From the NCBI GenBank assembly GCA_035578905.1, contig JAQJVL010000524.1, forward strand, positions 456,001 to 520,000: a stretch of DNA of 64,000 bases. The letters run 5' to 3'. Each line of letters opens with the position of its first letter. Positions within the stretch are counted from its first letter, which is position 1. This document shows positions 20,827-33,236 of the stretch, piece by piece. The position numbers were made by a program, and so were the translations under genes. This DNA is from Stictocephala bisonia (taxonomy: Eukaryota; Arthropoda; Insecta; Hemiptera; Membracidae). The notes beneath the pieces were generated by a model. The model was not told where the DNA came from, searched no databases, and worked only from the letters and a program-made list of their open reading frames with translations.

Positions 20827-23639
20827 CCACTAGTTGCATCTTCCCACACTCGTGCGAAAGTGACTCAAAATATTCAGATTCTTACGAGGGAGGTTCATTC
20901 CACCGACAACTTGTTCTGATACCAGAAACTTGTTTGGACCGTCAAATATATAATCCAAGTTAACGCTTTGCTGGTTTTTGGCGAACTTCCTTTTAGCCAC
21001 ATGAATATGTAATGAAGCGAAGAAATAATGTTGTACATAGACTGTAAGGCGCAGTACGTAGGATTCTACAATCTTGGTACTATGCATTTATTGTGTTAGC
21101 ATTAATAAAAAATTAATTAGCCACACATCACATTACAAAATGTATTGTAGTATATTTTGGCTCATATTCTGAGCGTTTAATCACTTATAAAAAATGGATA
21201 CAATAAATGGAAGTTTGATTTATAGTTTAAATTTATATTTTCATTTTTTATAGTTAATTACTTTAAATCTCAGTATAATTTTAAGATGTTATTTGCAGCT
21301 GATAGTTTTTGTTTCCAATAATTCTCGTATAATAAAATAAAAAGCATGACAGAAATTTCATACGTATTTTAATACTAAACATTTCAAACAGCTAAACGTA
21401 AATTATTATACTTTACAGTCAGTAAAAAATATGGAACTGCTGTATTGACTTTCACATTAGTGTTAAAGACATTTTATCCGTTCTAAATGATCATTTTCTC
21501 TATGAGTACATATTCTTTAATGTCTTACACATTATTAGTTAAATAACGTCTTTATTTTGAATTAATTTTGAACGAATTAATTGAATATTTTGATAATATG
21601 TACAGTAATAATAATTTGCAGTGATATATCGCATGTATTTTAGAATGTTAAGACAATTTTGAAAAAAAACCAAAAATGCCAGAATTCCTTAAAGCCTCAT
21701 CGACAACTGTCAAATTTTGCACAAACGCAGCACATAGTTTGCGAAGGTCACAGAACAGCTGCGGCAACATGAACCCACGGGGAAACAATGCGCGGAGTCA
21801 TTGAATGAGCTCAAACTGCGTGACGTCATTGTGACCCTTGGACCCTCAATTGGCGACATTCGAAACCCGACTCAAGCTAAAGCGTTGTGTTAGTGATACT
21901 CACCTAAAACAAAGTTCATACGGGTGACCTGTAACACGACATTGGGTTGGATACCTACACTGTATCACAGAGAAGAAAGAAACAGAGGGCGCATCTAACA
22001 CAGTGTGCCGATTGGTTGTCGAATATTCCTTACCCCTTTTCCTCCTTCATATTTTCAGGGAGAAACGTAGTAATTATTACTACAGATTTATAAAAATTTA
22101 CATTAGTTGGAATCTATTTGTAAACTACATCTGAAGCGTTCGCTGTGGCCATAAGATACGAATCTTGTTTTATAGTCTATAACTATATGTATGTTACTGC
22201 AACTTAGGGCGATACTATCAAATATCCTTAATACCTCATCAACTACAGTTCCAAGGTTCAAATACCCAACTGAGCTGATGCCACGCACAGGCCGACGACC
22301 CATGAGTAAAGTTTCCTATTGAACAAATCATTAAACAAATATTGTGTTGCTTAAAAAACTTCAATAGAACACACAACGCTTCATCATAATATTGCTTTGT
22401 CAGGGGTTAAATACCAGACAACCAAAGGGTCGAAAGGGTGGAGAGCGGCGAGTGGTTTGGGCAGGTGCAAGAATGCAGTGTGAATTAATGAATGAGCTAA
22501 CCCATTAAAAGGGGTGGCAGGAGAGAGGGCCCGAGCCCCCGTGGCGAAGGGACTGCGTCAGTTCTCCCCTCGGCACAAAAACGGGGTAAAATCCCTCTTT
22601 ATTGACCATTATATCGTAAAAATACGGTCGTCGTTATATGAGAAGTTTTATAAACCTCGGTGGCGTGTCGTTTGATCACAAAACTACTGTATTTGGAATA
22701 GGGGGCTCCACTCAGGTTGTATACATGCAGGCTTATTACAATAATTGTTATGGGTCGTTTTATTTATTTTATTATTTAATTACTATGAATATAACGCAAT
22801 TGTAACTATCCTTAAATGGACGTTTAACACACACACATATTTAATATAAAAAACTATTTTACTTTAAATAAATATTTATAGTTAACTTAAATAAATATTT
22901 AAAGAAAAACTACATTTATGTATCTTTAAATATATTTTAATAAAAAATATTTAACGGATAATTATTTTCATTATTAAGGCTCTTATTTTATTTCAAAGTG
23001 GAGACAGAGGGCAACGCCCTCGAGTAAACGATAATATGCTGCATAATACAACATATTTCCATGTGTTGGAATTGTGGATTACCTTGCATACAAATATTAT
23101 GCATATAATATAAAACATTTCCGAGTGAAATTTGGTCTTTCTCAGCATTGATTTATTTCTTTTACGTATAGATTGATTGCTACGCTATTGCTTTTAAGAA
23201 CATGCTTTTTAATGAAATGCTTTATTTAAACAGCTCAAATAAATAAAGTTTATTTTACATATGTATTTCAAACTAATTCTTTATGTTTACAGTAAAAATT
23301 ATAGGTTTCACGCTAAAAAATAGAAACGTACACTTGTGAGTTTGTAATATAAACTGTGTACAGTGTTAAACTTCCATATTGTGAAGTCAGAGGAATTTGT
23401 ATCATTTTTGTTTAGCACAATGCATAGCGATAAAAAGTGTAATGTTGACTTATAATTCCTTATTTTGAAAAATAACAAGTAATTCTGGATGGCTTAAATT
23501 AAAGTAAGTCACAAATCGTTGAGTGCAATAACGAAGTTAAGCCTTTATTAATCACTTAGTTTGGTAAGATTATTGAATTTGAGTATAAGTTAAATTACAA
23601 GTTGTGTAAATGGAATTTACTGTGCATAGTTGGACGGAA
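20827..23639. other. Non-coding DNA with a GC-richer patch, no supported gene
   Basis: The segment 21690-21990 is GC-richer and holds a perfect TGACGTCA palindrome (21821-21828). The segment 21965-22025 resembles 25938-26000 and is probably a dispersed repeat. A second GC-rich patch lies at 22430-22580. No convincing coding frame was found. Confidence 0.4.
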
Positions 23640-25445
23640 ACAATGTTGGGTATGAGCCAATTTCAAGGATGACGTCACCACACTCGAAGACAGGAACGGC
23701 TTGTGGTATGTTGGTTGGCATGCCAACACAAACCTAACTGGCCTTCCCACTTCACTCCTACTCCCATATTACATATCGTGATAGGTCAGTCAGTAAATAC
23801 ATCCCGCTGTGGTGCAAATGACCTGACCACACTTGAAGACAGGGCTAGATTGTGGTATATTGGTTGGCATGCCAACACAAACCCAAACTGGCCTTCCCAC
23901 TTCACTCCAACTCCCATATTACATATCGTGAGAGGTTAGTCAGTAAATACATCCCGCTGTGGTGCAGATGACCTCACGACACTTCAAGACAGGGCAAGCT
24001 TGTGGTATATTGGTTGGCATGCCAGCACAAACCTAACTCGCCTTCCCACTTCACTCCTAGTCCCATATTACATATCGTGAGATATCAGGGATTAAATACA
24101 TCCCGATGTGGTGCAGATGACGCCACGAAACTGGAAGACAGGACCGGCTTGTGATTTATGAATGGCATGCCAACACAAACTTAACTCGCCTTCCCACTTC
24201 ACTCCTACTCCCATATTACATATCGTGAGAGGTCAGTCAGTAAATAGATCCCGCTGTGGTGCAGATGACCTCACCACACTTGAAGACAGAGAAAGCTTGT
24301 GGTATATTGGTTGGCATGCCAACACAAACCTAAACTGGCCTTCCCACTTCACTCCTACTCCCATATTACATATCGTGAGAGGTCAGTCAGTAAATACATC
24401 CCGCTGTGGTGCAGATAACGTCACCACACTTGAAGATAGGGCAAGCTTGTGGTATATTGGTTGGCATGCCAACACAAACCTAACTGGCCTTCCCACTTCA
24501 CTCCTACTCCCATATTACATATCGTGAGAGGTCAGTCAGTAAATACATCCCGCTGTGGTGCAGATGACCTCACCAAACTTGAAGACAGGGCAAGCTTGTG
24601 GTATATTGGTTGGCATGCCAACATAACCACAAACTGGCCTTCCCACTTCACTCCTACTCCCATATTACATATCGTGAGAGGTTAGTCAGTAAATACATCC
24701 CGCTGTGGTGCAGATGACCTCACCACACTTGAAGACAGGGCAAGCTTGTGGTATATTGGTTGGCATGCCAACATAACCACAAACTGGCCTTCCCACTTCA
24801 CTCCTACTCCCATATTACATATCGTGAGAGGTTAGTCAGTAAATACATCCCGCTGTGGTGCAGATGACGTCACCACACTTGAAGACAGGGCAAGCTTGTG
24901 GTATATTGGTTGGCATGCCAACACAAACCTAAACTGGCCTTCCCACTTCACTCCTACTCCCATATTACATATCGTGAGAGGTTAGTCAGTAAATACATCC
25001 CTCTGTGGTGCAGATAACGTCACCACACTTGAAGACAGAGCAAGCTTGTGGTATATTGGTTGGCATGCCAACACAAACCCAAACTGGCCTTCCCACTTCA
25101 CTCCTACTCCCATATTACATATCGTGAGAGGTTAGTCAGTAAATACATCCCGCTGTGGTGCAGATGACGCCACCACACTGGAAGACAGGACCGGCTTGTG
25201 GTTTATGAATGGCATGCCAACACAAACTTAACTGGCTTAACCGCTTAACCTACTCATCCCACACCACGCAGTAATCTCGTGAGAGGTCAGTTGGTAAATA
25301 CATCCTGCTATGGTGCAGATGACGTCACGACACTCGAATACAAGACCAGCTTGTGGTATATTGGTTGGCGTGCCAAGACAAGCCTAAACTGGTCGACCCA
25401 CTTCAAACCCACGCCAAGCAGTACAACTCGTGAGAGGTCAGTAAA
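23640..25445. repeat. About 149-bp satellite array, about 12 copies
   Basis: Each unit includes GTTGGCATGCCAAC (a perfect 14-bp palindrome), CTTCCCACTTCACTCCTA, ATATCGTGAGAGGTCAGTCA and a TGACGTCA-like box followed by CACACTTGAAGACAGG. The outer units on both sides are more diverged than the central ones, as expected from unequal exchange. Open frames inside are short and follow the period. Confidence 0.95.
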
Positions 25446-26804
25446 TTCTTTCTGAATTTGATGGCTGTGACTTATTTTGACTAACGTCGAATCCTTTACC
25501 AAGGATAGTTAATTTTTTACGTATTAATGTTGTTGTTTCAACAAAATGCACAAGGTTTAAACAAATAAGTACCTTATTTATGAATTTTGAATTTAATGCC
25601 TATTGCGTTTTGGATTAAAATTATATAAACTTAATTGTTTTTATCTTTGGAAACATACATTACATGAGAACAAGTTATAACAGCGGCATACAAATGTTTT
25701 ACCACTGTAATTTTAAATATCTAAATGTGTTCTATTTATATATAGGCCTACAAAATCTTCCCTCTTATTCCTTTATTCGCACTCTAATTATTAATCTAAG
25801 GAGTGATAGTTTCTTATTCTATTATCAGATTTATGCTATCAGTTTTTGTACTAACAATCTAGCTAATCACGTTTCACGAGTATTAGTTTTCGATTAACGA
25901 TTTTTCCTTATTTTATATGTGTAGGAAGTTTCTTAGTAGCACAGAGAAGAAATAAACAGAGGTATCCAACCGTGCACTGACTGGGTGTCCTGTCGAGTAA
26001 GTAAATTGCGTGTCGAGTAGTTATAGGGCTTGTCAACCTAAGTTGAGGCAGCCGAGGATCTGATGACCAGACCACCGGCCGTCCCCCTGTCGTAAACAAA
26101 TTAGTTAAGGTTGCATGCACATGCTAGTTACAATTTTAACTAGTAGGTATTTGCCAATGTAACTAAAAATTATCATTATCAATAGAATCTAATTTTCTAT
26201 TGTCTCAAATTTATTGATTAATATTTAGATGTTTTTTACTATAGGTTATGTTTAACTATTATGGTTCGCCATTGGGATGGCAGGATCAGCTCCATTGTCA
26301 GTCCTTACCTTTATATCCCCCCAAACAATCAAGGATAAGCGTGTTAATGATTAATTTAGATTTATGAAGATGAATATTGGTTGTAAAGTATATGTGTTCA
26401 CTGCAGCTATAAGAAATTATTAACCTGTATTTTCCCTCTGTGGTATTTGTTATATGGTTCTTTTAAGTTACTTCATAAATATCCAACTAACTGTATCATG
26501 TTATTCCTGTGCTAAATATTTATTAGATGATGACATTTGTTTATATAAATTTAACTTCAAATATTGGCTCCTATACTGTGTACTTAAGCTCTAAGTGCGA
26601 TTTTGATTTGAAATTTTTGACAGGCTAAAGTCGGGCAGTTCGTAGTTTAACAGTAAATGAAGACACATTACAATTAAAATAAGTAAAACTGCCTCAATCA
26701 ATAGATAAGTGTTCAAATTATTAAGCAAGGGCGAGAAGCGACCAGTACTAAATAATACTATAAGTAGTACTGAAACATTTAATGACGTAGATCCGTACTA
26801 CGGT
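25446..26804. other. AT-rich non-coding DNA
   Basis: The segment 25938-26000 shares CACAGAGAAGAAA-AAACAGAGG and a following TGTCGA with 21969-22023. Otherwise nothing was recognised. Confidence 0.45.
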
Positions 26805-27990
26805 TCCTACAACGGAAGCAATAACTATTGACAACAGCAGCAATTCCTATTGATAACGGGAGCAATACCTATTTAGCTTACAACGGGAGCAATTCCTATT
26901 TAGCCTACAACGGAGCAATTCCTATTTAACCTACAACGGGAGTAGTACCTATTTAGCCTACAATGGGAGTAATTCCTATTTAGCCTACAACGGGAGCAAT
27001 ACTTATTTAGCCTATAATGGGAGCAATTCCTATTTAGCCTACAACGGGAGCAATACCTATTTAGCCTACAACGGGAGCAATTCCTATTTAGCCTACAACG
27101 GGAGCAATTCCTATTTAACCTACAACAGGAGTAATACCTATTTAGCATACAACGGGAGCAATTCCTATTTAGCCTACAACGGGAGCAATACTTATTTAGC
27201 CTATAACGGAAGCAATTCCTATTTAGCCTACAACGGGAGCAATACTTATTTAGCCTACAACGGGAGCAATTCCTACTGATAACGGGAGTAATACCTATTT
27301 AGCCTACAACGGGAGCAATGCCTATTTAGCCTACAACGGGAGCAATACTTATTTGCAACGGAAGCAATTCCTATCTAGCCTACAACGGGAGTAATACCTA
27401 TTTAGCCAACAACGGGAGCAATTCCTATTTAGCCTACAACGGGAACAATACTTATTTAGCCTACAACGGGAGCAATTCCTATTTTGATAACGGGAGTAAT
27501 AAATATTTAGCCTACAACGGGAGTAATACCTATTTAGCCTACAACGGGAGCAAATCCTATTTAGCCTAGAACGGGAGCAACACCTATTTAGCCTACAACG
27601 GGAGCAATTCCTATTTAGCCTACAACGGGAGTAATACCTATTTAGCCTACAATGGGAGCAATTCTTATTTAGCCTACAACGGGAGCAATTCTAATTTAAC
27701 CTACAACGGGATCAATTCCTATTGATAACGGGAGTAATACCTATTTAGCCTACAACGGGACCAATACCTATTTATCCTACAACGGGAGCAATGCCTATTT
27801 AGCCTGCAACGGGAGCAATTCCTATTGATAATGGGAGCAATTCCTATTGATAACAGGAGCAATACCTATTTAGGCTACAACGGGAACAATATATATTGAC
27901 AACGGAAGCAATACCTATTTATAACGGGAGCAATTCCTATTGACATCGGGATCAATTCCTATTGACAACGTGAGTAATTACTATTGACCA
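26805..27990. repeat. 27-bp tandem array, about 44 copies
   Basis: The unit is close to CCTACAACGGGAGCAATTCC plus TATTTAG. Many units carry ATACC or ATACTT in place of ATTCC, and some replace TAGCCTACAAC by GATAAC. The period of nine codons creates an 82-codon open frame on the minus strand that I regard as an artefact. Confidence 0.95.
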
Positions 27991-28974
27991 GGAATTGTTC
28001 ATTATATTCTAAAATTATAACTTGGTGCCATCCTAACTTTCGATATTGATATATTTTAATCTAAATAACAGATAAAAGGAAGCGCATGTAATCGATATTG
28101 TTTTATTTAATGAGAATATAGTTTTGTGATTGACTCACCTATTACGTAATAATTGCTTACTACGTGGAAGAAATCTTTCTCAGCGAAACTATGATGTTGG
28201 CTCATTGAATTAGTATAACAATTTGCATGTGTGTGTTTTTTCCGAAAATTGTTACTATATTTTCTTATAATTATTAATTAGTTTAGTGGAGTGCAAATGA
28301 AAACAAACTTGTTCTAAATTTAGATTCAAATATAATCTGTCTATTGTTATCAAAGACTTAGTGTCGTACGATGTTGAAGAGAATCGTATTCCTCATCCTA
28401 TTATACACACATATCAAACATGTATTTACTCAACCCTAAATGCATTAAGTTACAAATACTGAAGACGTTTCTATAGATTTATGTCTCAGGGATCCAATAG
28501 TTAGCTTAAACATTTAAAATATATCTATCTCCAAAGAAAAATTATTATAATTTTGATAACTAAATAAAAATTTAAACATTTAAAAATATCAACAATATTT
28601 AGTTTATAATAAATAAAATAACATTAATTATTATTTAAGGAAGATAATAATGATTACATTTATTATCGACTGGTATAAAAAACATAAAGGTGTGTTTGTC
28701 TCGTATATAAGTGTGTATCATAAAAGTTACTGAATTAAGGAGAATAATATCAAACAGTTTAAAAAGTGCAACAATTCTTTAACACTGATAGTAGGCCTAC
28801 ATTTTAATGAGTTTAGTGAGTTCATATTAAGGCATATAACAATGATCCATGTCACAGTATACTGTGTCCACTTTTTACTTTTAAATAAATAAAAAATTCC
28901 TAATATCCTCCCAGACTCAAAGTTTAATGTCACAGGTCCCTGGATAATCAGTCGGTTGGTATCGATCTTTCAAT
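27991..28974. other. AT-rich non-coding DNA, nothing recognised
   Basis: No supported gene or repeat. Confidence 0.5.
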
Positions 28975-30545
28975 ATACCCAAATTACTAATCACTAACCT
29001 ATAGTCAATGCCTTAGTCGAACTCATCCCCATCTCCCACATCCGATTGTACTATTATATACGTCTCTTACCACAATTTTCCATGTAACATGTCTGTGTAC
29101 AAAGCAGTCAGCTAATGTGAAAGAACCTCTTTGTGATAGAGCTTGCATCACTACAGCTACATTATCTTAGTCACTAATCTATAGTCGGTGCTTTAGTCGA
29201 ACTCGACCTCCCCCCTCCTATTATTCTATTCCTTCCTTCTCTTACCACAATTTTCCATGTAACATGTCTGTGTACAAAGCAGTCAGCTAATGTGAAAGAA
29301 CCTCTATGTGATAGAGCTTGCATCACTATAGCCACATTATCTTAGTCACTAATCTATAGTCGGTGCTTTAGTCGAACTCGACCTCCCCCCTCCAATTATT
29401 CTATTCCTTCCTTCTCTTACCAAAATTTTCCATGTAACATGGCTGTGTACAAAGCAGTCAGCTAATGTGAAAGAACCTCTATGTGATAGAGCTTGCATCA
29501 CTATAGCCACATTATCTTAGTCACTAATCTATAGTCGGTGCTTTAGTCGAACTCGACCTCCCCCCTCTAAATATTCTATTCCTTCTTTCTCTTGCCACTA
29601 TTTTCCATGTAACATGGCTGTGTACAAAGCAGTCAGCTAATGTGAAAGAACCTCTATGTGATAGAGCTTGCATCACTACAGCTACATTATCTTAGTCACT
29701 AATCTATAGTCGGTGCTTTAGTCGAACTCGACCTCCCCCCTCCAATTATTCTATTCCTTCCTTCTCTTACCACAATTTTCCATGTAACATGGCTGTGTAC
29801 AAAGCAGTCAGCTTATGTGAAAGAACCTCTATGTGATAGAGCCTGCATCACTACAGCTACATTATCTTAGTCACTAACCTATAGTCGGTGCTTTAGTCGA
29901 ACTCGACCTCCCCCCTCCAATTATTCTATTCCTTCCTTCTCTTGCCACTATTTTCCATGTAACATGGCTGTGTACAAAGCAGTCAGCTTATGTGAAAGAA
30001 CCTCTATGTGATAGAGCTTGCATCACTACAGCTACATTATCTTAGTCACTAACCTATAGTCGGTGCTTTAGTCGAACTCGACCTCCCCCTCTCCAGTTCT
30101 TCTATTCCTTACTTCTCTTACCACTATTTTTCATGTAACGTGGCCGTGTACAAAGCTGTCAGCTACTGTGAAAGAACCACTCTATGTGATAGAGCTTGCA
30201 TCACTACAGCTACATTATCTTAGTCACTAACCTATAGTCGGTGCTTTAGTCGAACTCGACCTCCCCCTCTCCAGTTCTTCTATTCCTTACTTCTCTTACC
30301 ACTATTTTTCATGTAACGTGGCCGTGTACAAAGCAGTCAGCTTATGTGAAAGAACCTCTATGTGATAGAGCTTGCATCACTACAGCTACATTATCTTAGT
30401 CACTAACCTATAGTCGGTGCTTTAGTCGAACTCGACCTCCCCCTCTCCAGTTCTTCTATTCCTTACTTCTCTTACCACTATTTTTCATGTAACGTGGCCG
30501 TGTACAAAGCTGTCAGCTACTGTGAAAGAACCACTCTATGTGGCT
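28975..30545. repeat. About 175-bp satellite array, about 9 copies
   Basis: Units begin with TATAGTCGGTGCTTTAGTCG and contain TTTTCCATGTAACATGGCTG, AAAGCAGTCAGCTAATGTG and GAGCTTGCATCACTA. Starts recur near 29181, 29356, 29531, 29705, 29881, 30056, 30233 and 30409. Both flanks retain degenerate partial units with GATCTTTC. Confidence 0.93.
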
Positions 30546-32640
30546 CCGATCTTTCTTCAATCTACCTATATTACCTTATTTGACCTCTACCTACCCTCCC
30601 CCATCTTATTTCTCAGTTTCCTTACTTCTCTTACCACAATAGAAACCGAAGAAGTTTTCGTACCCATTGTCATTACAATAGAGCTTTACCCAAACTGCCC
30701 CCCTTACTCTACTTAATTATTGAACTTCCCTTCCCTTCTAGCTGTTTTTGTGAGAGTGGCTTTGAATTGGAATTAGGTCACTGGAAGTAATTGACATAGG
30801 AAGTTCTCCAGTTAAGCTTTGTATATAGTTATTGAGTGTAATGTAGTGCAATAATCTGGTTAGACAGAATAAAATGACTCCAAAAAGTAATTCTGACTTT
30901 TGTTTGTTAATTAATTTTGCACAATACTTTAGTGCATAAAATGTTGATATTATTTTATCAAAATTTTTTTAAATTAAGGAACAAAATGTCTAAAGTAATT
31001 TTTTTAAGTTACCCTCATTAATGTATTAAAATTATGTGACTTTATGTTTTGTTAATTCATCAGAAATTTCTTTCATTGTAGGTTGTATTATTCTTTACGA
31101 TGTGTTCCTGTTTTAAAAGTAAAAGTGCTTATAGTATTGTTATTATGAATTGTTATACTTTCATCTTTTGTAACCAGACTTCGTTTACTTAAAAGGATGG
31201 TTTCATTAATATAAATTCCATGTACCGTTAAAATAGCCAATTCCATCAAATATATCTTTCAAGACAATTTTTTAAGGTATAGGAGGTTTTTAATTTTAAG
31301 TAATGTTCAAATAGCAGATTTATGTATTTTTAATATTTAAGTTAAATTATATTTTTTATGACACAATAAATTGAAATTTAATGTTGAATAAGAGATTGGA
31401 TATGTTAATAAGTAACAAGTTTTAGGTTTTTTGTATTACAAAAGTAGCTTAATCTTCTTAGAAAAAATATAAATAGACTGATTTTGTCATATATATTTTC
31501 AAGAAATAATCCAAGAAGCTATTTCTTTTGTTTGTTTAAAATAGCTGTATGTTTAAATTTCTGTTTGTTTTAGAAAATAAAAATTGCATAACAGTAGTTT
31601 TAAAATGATTTGGACGTAAATTATTACTTGAGGAATAGTAATTTATGTTAGTCAAAGCTGAATAAATATTTTCCTTTTGTCTGTATTAAAAAAAAATATT
31701 TTTGTTATTATCAGCATACTTATAAATATTAGTAAGATAAACTAATATGATCTGAAAAAATCTGTAAGCCGTTTTTAGAATATACTCTTTGTAAAATCGC
31801 CATGATTTTTCAACTACACTATTTACAAGCATTTTAGGAGATACACGTGAATATTGATGAAGTATTATTTATTTATAGCTCAATTGTATAGAATGCTTAT
31901 TATTCTAATAGATGTTAAGTCATTCAATTGAAAATGAGCTATGTTCAAAATTAAATTAAATCATTCTACAGTCTTACTATTGAGGACGAACTCTTTAGCA
32001 CATTACTATAGTTAAACCTGACATGAGTTAGTAACATCTTTTTTTTTATAAATAATTGATATAAGTCTTTATTATGTTTCTGTGGATGGTAAAATAGTGT
32101 GGATACTTTCAAGGAAACCTGAAAAATAAGGAAATTCTGGGACTTTTGTTTGTCTGGAAATGTGAGGTAAAAGTCAGGAAATATCTAGAATTAATTGTAT
32201 TTTGCGGTATACATAATGTGTGTAATGTAGATAAATCTTGTAAAAAAATCCCGTTTAAAGGTTCAAAAATAAAATATTTATAATGTATTCTTACATATAA
32301 AAACAGGCTTTATACAATCTTTATGTATTGGTTAAAAGTTAACAGGTTGATATTGGTTAGAAGTTAACAGGTTGAATATTTAAATATGTATCAATACTAT
32401 AAGTTAACCCTTTAAGTTAACATTTATTTCACAATATTTCGAAATTTGATTTTGGGTTAGCGAAAACGCAGAAGATATTAAAATGATTATTGAGGAGCCA
32501 CTCTTCAGTTTTATTTATGTATATAAATTTCGGTAACAGATCAAAAGGATAATTTGCGTTGATTGAGGAATATGACAATTAAGTTTCTGTTAGTTAAAAT
32601 GTCTAGGATTATACATTTGTTATTTAAAAATATATATTAC
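30546..32640. other. Strongly AT-rich DNA, no supported gene
   Basis: Apart from a 64-codon frame at the edge of the preceding satellite, nothing is open beyond chance. No repeat was defined other than a short GTTAACAGGTTGA duplication near 32340-32375. Confidence 0.45.
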
Positions 32641-33170
32641 TAGGGGACACCCCTGCACGCTTTGCGTGCCAACCCCGACGCTCGCTACGCTCGATACACC
32701 TCGGCCTTCGGCCTCGGCATGTAACTATTCAATACAAAAATCGGTATATTAACTATATAACGTAAAATTACAATATTACATTTCGGTACAGTATCTCACT
32801 CACACTAATTGCTTTGCCACCTATTTAGCCTATTTCAAGAGTGTTCATTTCATTTATTTTTGTTAAACAGCTGAAGATTAAACTCATAGTAAAATATTAA
32901 ATAGTACAATGTCAAACATTCAAAATAGACATGTTTATTTATTTACAAAACAGCTGTTATTAATTTACTAAAATCAACCCAATGTTATCCTTATGGACCA
33001 ATCTTTTAAGGGTGCTTTATACCCCTTAGGAGTACTTTATCAAGATGAAAATACTTTACTTTAGTTGTCCTATTTAAGTTCCAAAGAAACAGTGTACAAA
33101 ATTTCAGCTCTCTACCTACATGGGAAGTTGGAGAATTAGTGATGAGTGAGTCAATCAGTGAGGGCTTTGC

Positions 33171-33236
<66 letters not shown>
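32641..33236 (+). mobile_element. Dispersed element with GC-rich hairpin head and TA-repeat tail
   Basis: The head (32641-32730) holds three small hairpins in a row: GCACGC-TTT-GCGTGC, a GCTCGC/GCTCG pair, and CGGCC-TTC-GGCCG. The body is AT-rich. The 3' part has TGAGTGAGTCAATCAGTGAG and GGGCTTTGCCTTTTA running into (TA)n. A GC-rich head followed by a microsatellite tail is reminiscent of SINE- or RTE-type retroposons, but I could not assign a class. A degenerate second head occurs at about 53508-53572. Confidence 0.5.
33174..33234. repeat. (TA)n microsatellite
   Basis: About 30 uninterrupted TA units form the tail of the preceding element. Confidence 0.95.

Noticed and set aside
21891..21960. 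Possible minus-strand exon ending in AGGTGAGTATC, with a good pyrimidine tract upstream
   Set aside because: The upstream part overlaps a dispersed repeat shared with 25938-26000, and the open stretch is under 20 codons.
22250..22275. B-box-like GGTTCAAATACC suggesting a tRNA
   Set aside because: No matching A box at proper spacing and no cloverleaf could be formed.
26900..27148. Arg/Cys-rich nine-residue-repeat frame
   Set aside because: It is an artefact of the 27-bp array and is bounded by array variants with stops.
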